This document shows positions 59,474-60,650 of a stretch of 60,650 bases of DNA, one piece after another. The number at the start of each line of letters is the position of its first letter. Position 1 is the stretch's first letter. The notes under the pieces are model-generated. The model ran no database searches and was not told the DNA's origin. It was given only the letters and a program-made list of their open reading frames with translations. A program made the translations under genes and the position numbers. This DNA is from Candidatus Omnitrophota bacterium. Lineage in GTDB: Bacteria > Omnitrophota > Gorgyraeia > Duberdicusellales > 4484-171. The stretch covers positions 1-60,650 of the forward strand of contig JAQTOI010000004.1 of NCBI GenBank assembly GCA_028713415.1, given 5' to 3'.

Positions 59474-60378
59474 GGTTTTTGACCGGGCACGCATATTTCC
59501 TGAAATCTGCAATTTTTGCATCGCCAGCCATCATTTGTTTTAGGCAGCTTATCAATGTCGGCAATGTTTGCGGACGCATCTTTAAGGCAAGATTTCATTT
59601 CGGATATGCTTGAGCGGATATATGTCTTAACCTCTTCAGTTTTAAGCGCTTTTATCGGATTTAATGAAACTTCTTCTTGTGCCAGATAAACCGGTACTAG
59701 TTGAATATTATCGATGGTTGCTTTCCATTTGTCATGCGCATAAAGCGTATAGCAAGATAATTGCAGAGCGTCTTTATCTGTAGGCTTTCCGGTCTTCCAA
59801 TCATAGAGGGTATATAATTCATTTTTTATTGCAAAATCAGGCACAGCGAATATCTTAATCCCTTCAAAGTCAAAACTATCCAATTCGTCCACTCGCAAAA
59901 TACAATCCTTCGAAAGCCCGCTAATTGTTTCGAGCAACCCGCAAGAATAAATGTTGGTTATGCTGCGTTGCGCTTTTACCAATTTTTCAGCCAGAAATCC
60001 GCGTGAGAGCTCCCGGTTATAATAATGCTCGAAAAGATTCAAATTGTGCTTTACGTTATTAACCCAGAGTTTTCCGCGTGACTGCTCCCAAGTTTTCAAA
60101 AACATCTGCTTAGTCTTATTGATAGCTTCGTCATGCAAAACAGTGTTGCCCTGGATTTGGTTTTCTAAAATCCATTTAATAACCTGATGCACGATATCCC
60201 CTATCCAGGCATCCAAGTTCTGTATATTACGCAAAAGATATGCTTTTTTCGAGAGGTCGCTTGCCTCGCGCTCCCAGCCTCCCCAGGAGGCATAGTAATG
60301 GTAATAATACGCCCTGCGGCATTCTAAAAAGAGCCTGTCCCGAGAATACGACCAGCTTAATTCACTTTTTAACATCAT
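59470..60378 (-). CDS. PD-(D/E)XK nuclease-family protein (RecB/Cas4-like)
   Basis: 302 residues from the ATG at 60378; a TTG two codons earlier is not needed. The N-terminus has SYSRDRLFLECRRAYYYHYYASWGGWE, as in RecB-nuclease domains. The nuclease core is AVPDFAIKNELYTLYDWKTGK (Asp, then D-x-K) with a QLSCYTLYA motif after it, and the C-terminus CKNCRFQEICVPG has cysteines for an [Fe-S] cluster with an N-terminal Cys partner. Probably in DNA repair or processing. No Cas gene is near, so it is not likely to be a CRISPR Cas4. Confidence 0.85.
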   Translation of the reverse strand: MMLKSELSWSYSRDRLFLECRRAYYYHYYASWGGWEREASDLSKKAYLLRNIQNLDAWIGDIVHQVIKWILENQIQGNTVLHDEAINKTKQMFLKTWEQSRGKLWVNNVKHNLNLFEHYYNRELSRGFLAEKLVKAQRSITNIYSCGLLETISGLSKDCILRVDELDSFDFEGIKIFAVPDFAIKNELYTLYDWKTGKPTDKDALQLSCYTLYAHDKWKATIDNIQLVPVYLAQEEVSLNPIKALKTEEVKTYIRSSISEMKSCLKDASANIADIDKLPKTNDGWRCKNCRFQEICVPGQKP

Positions 60379-60580
60379 AGACAATTACGCAGATTTGGAA
60401 AGGATTACACAGATTGGAATATAGTTAGGTTTAGCGAATAAAATTCGCCTCAAAAGTCAATAGCAAAAAAACTGGCGAGGCATGGGTTGGCAAATATCCT
60501 TAGACTGCCCCATTAACGATTGATCCTAAAATGCCCCCTCATTTTACTTCTTTTCATTTATTTTTACGGAACAAAAATTT
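60379..60580. other. Gap without recognised features
   Basis: AT-rich; nothing convincing on either strand. Confidence 0.4.
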
Positions 60581-60649
60581 CTACTTTTGAGAAATAACAA
60601 GCATCTCAAAATCTTCTGTCGTTAGTTTGTCGTTCCTTGAGTATGCCCC
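60581..60649 (-). CDS. C-terminus of a gene that runs off the window
   Basis: One minus-strand frame reads GAYSRNDKLTTEDFEMLVISQK and stops (TAG at 60581-60583). The residue mix is like a real C-terminus, but too short to identify. Confidence 0.35.
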   Translation of the reverse strand, partial: GAYSRNDKLTTEDFEMLVISQK

Positions 60650-60650
60650 G

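Noticed and set aside
59470-60378. CRISPR Cas4
   Set aside because: The fold is related, but there is no array or other cas gene in the window.

Overview
The window reads as a chromosomal piece of an uncultured, AT-leaning anaerobic bacterium. The best guess is a PVC-group candidate phylum such as Omnitrophota; this is inferred from gene style (TPR lipoprotein-like genes, DUF4139, RtcB with archease, GSIII, a group 4 [NiFe] hydrogenase with complex-I-like subunits, word-like intergenic repeats) and not from a marker gene. Almost every gene lies on the minus strand. No rRNA, CRISPR array, prophage or transposase was seen.

Left part (1-8.1 kb): a truncated DUF21/CNNM membrane protein, then small secreted, membrane and signalling genes (DUF6515-like, PP-loop amidotransferase, PAS, CBS, TPR). 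Four of these genes are each preceded by a copy of the same promoter cassette. Middle-left (8.2-25.4 kb): four tRNA genes: Asn with a group I intron, Ser(GCT), Lys and Ser(TGA). They sit among recR, dnaX, serS, tadA, archease and an intein-containing rtcB. Each tRNA locus carries partial tRNA copies, direct repeats or a shared flanking repeat, and two tRNA genes have a small GIY-YIG nuclease gene beside them. 25.6-29.6 kb holds a degenerate GGDEF/HD-GYP protein, a B12-radical SAM protein and a cold-shock protein with a long structured leader.

Right part (29.7-59.5 kb): a nitrogen-assimilation region wrapped around a hydrogenase. On the minus strand the order is: PD-(D/E)XK protein; sigma factor; PII - outer membrane protein - amt - GlnK; a 12-gene [NiFe] hydrogenase/Mrp-like operon with its maturation protease; ExbB/ExbD/RlpA; glnN (GSIII) - class I amidotransferase - Fis-type protein - gltB - gltD; a GAF-ANTAR regulator; an FMN glutamate synthase; a Cys-rich small protein.

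The most interesting signal is a set of RNA leaders before the sigma gene, the PII/amt operon, glnN and the ANTAR gene. Each has small hairpins with six-base (sometimes seven-base) loops, mostly A at loop position 1 and G at position 4, and the second hairpin overlaps an intrinsic terminator. This is the two-hairpin target architecture known for ANTAR antiterminators. Three of the four leaders carry two or three terminators in tandem. glnN and amt also share an unusual promoter-like pair (TTACCA-N18-TTGTAT), unlike the standard TTGACA promoters of the sigma and ANTAR genes. The neighbouring genes thus suggest a closed nitrogen-control circuit: the ANTAR protein acts on its own leader, on the sigma gene and on the transport and synthetase genes, and the sigma factor may read the glnN/amt promoters.
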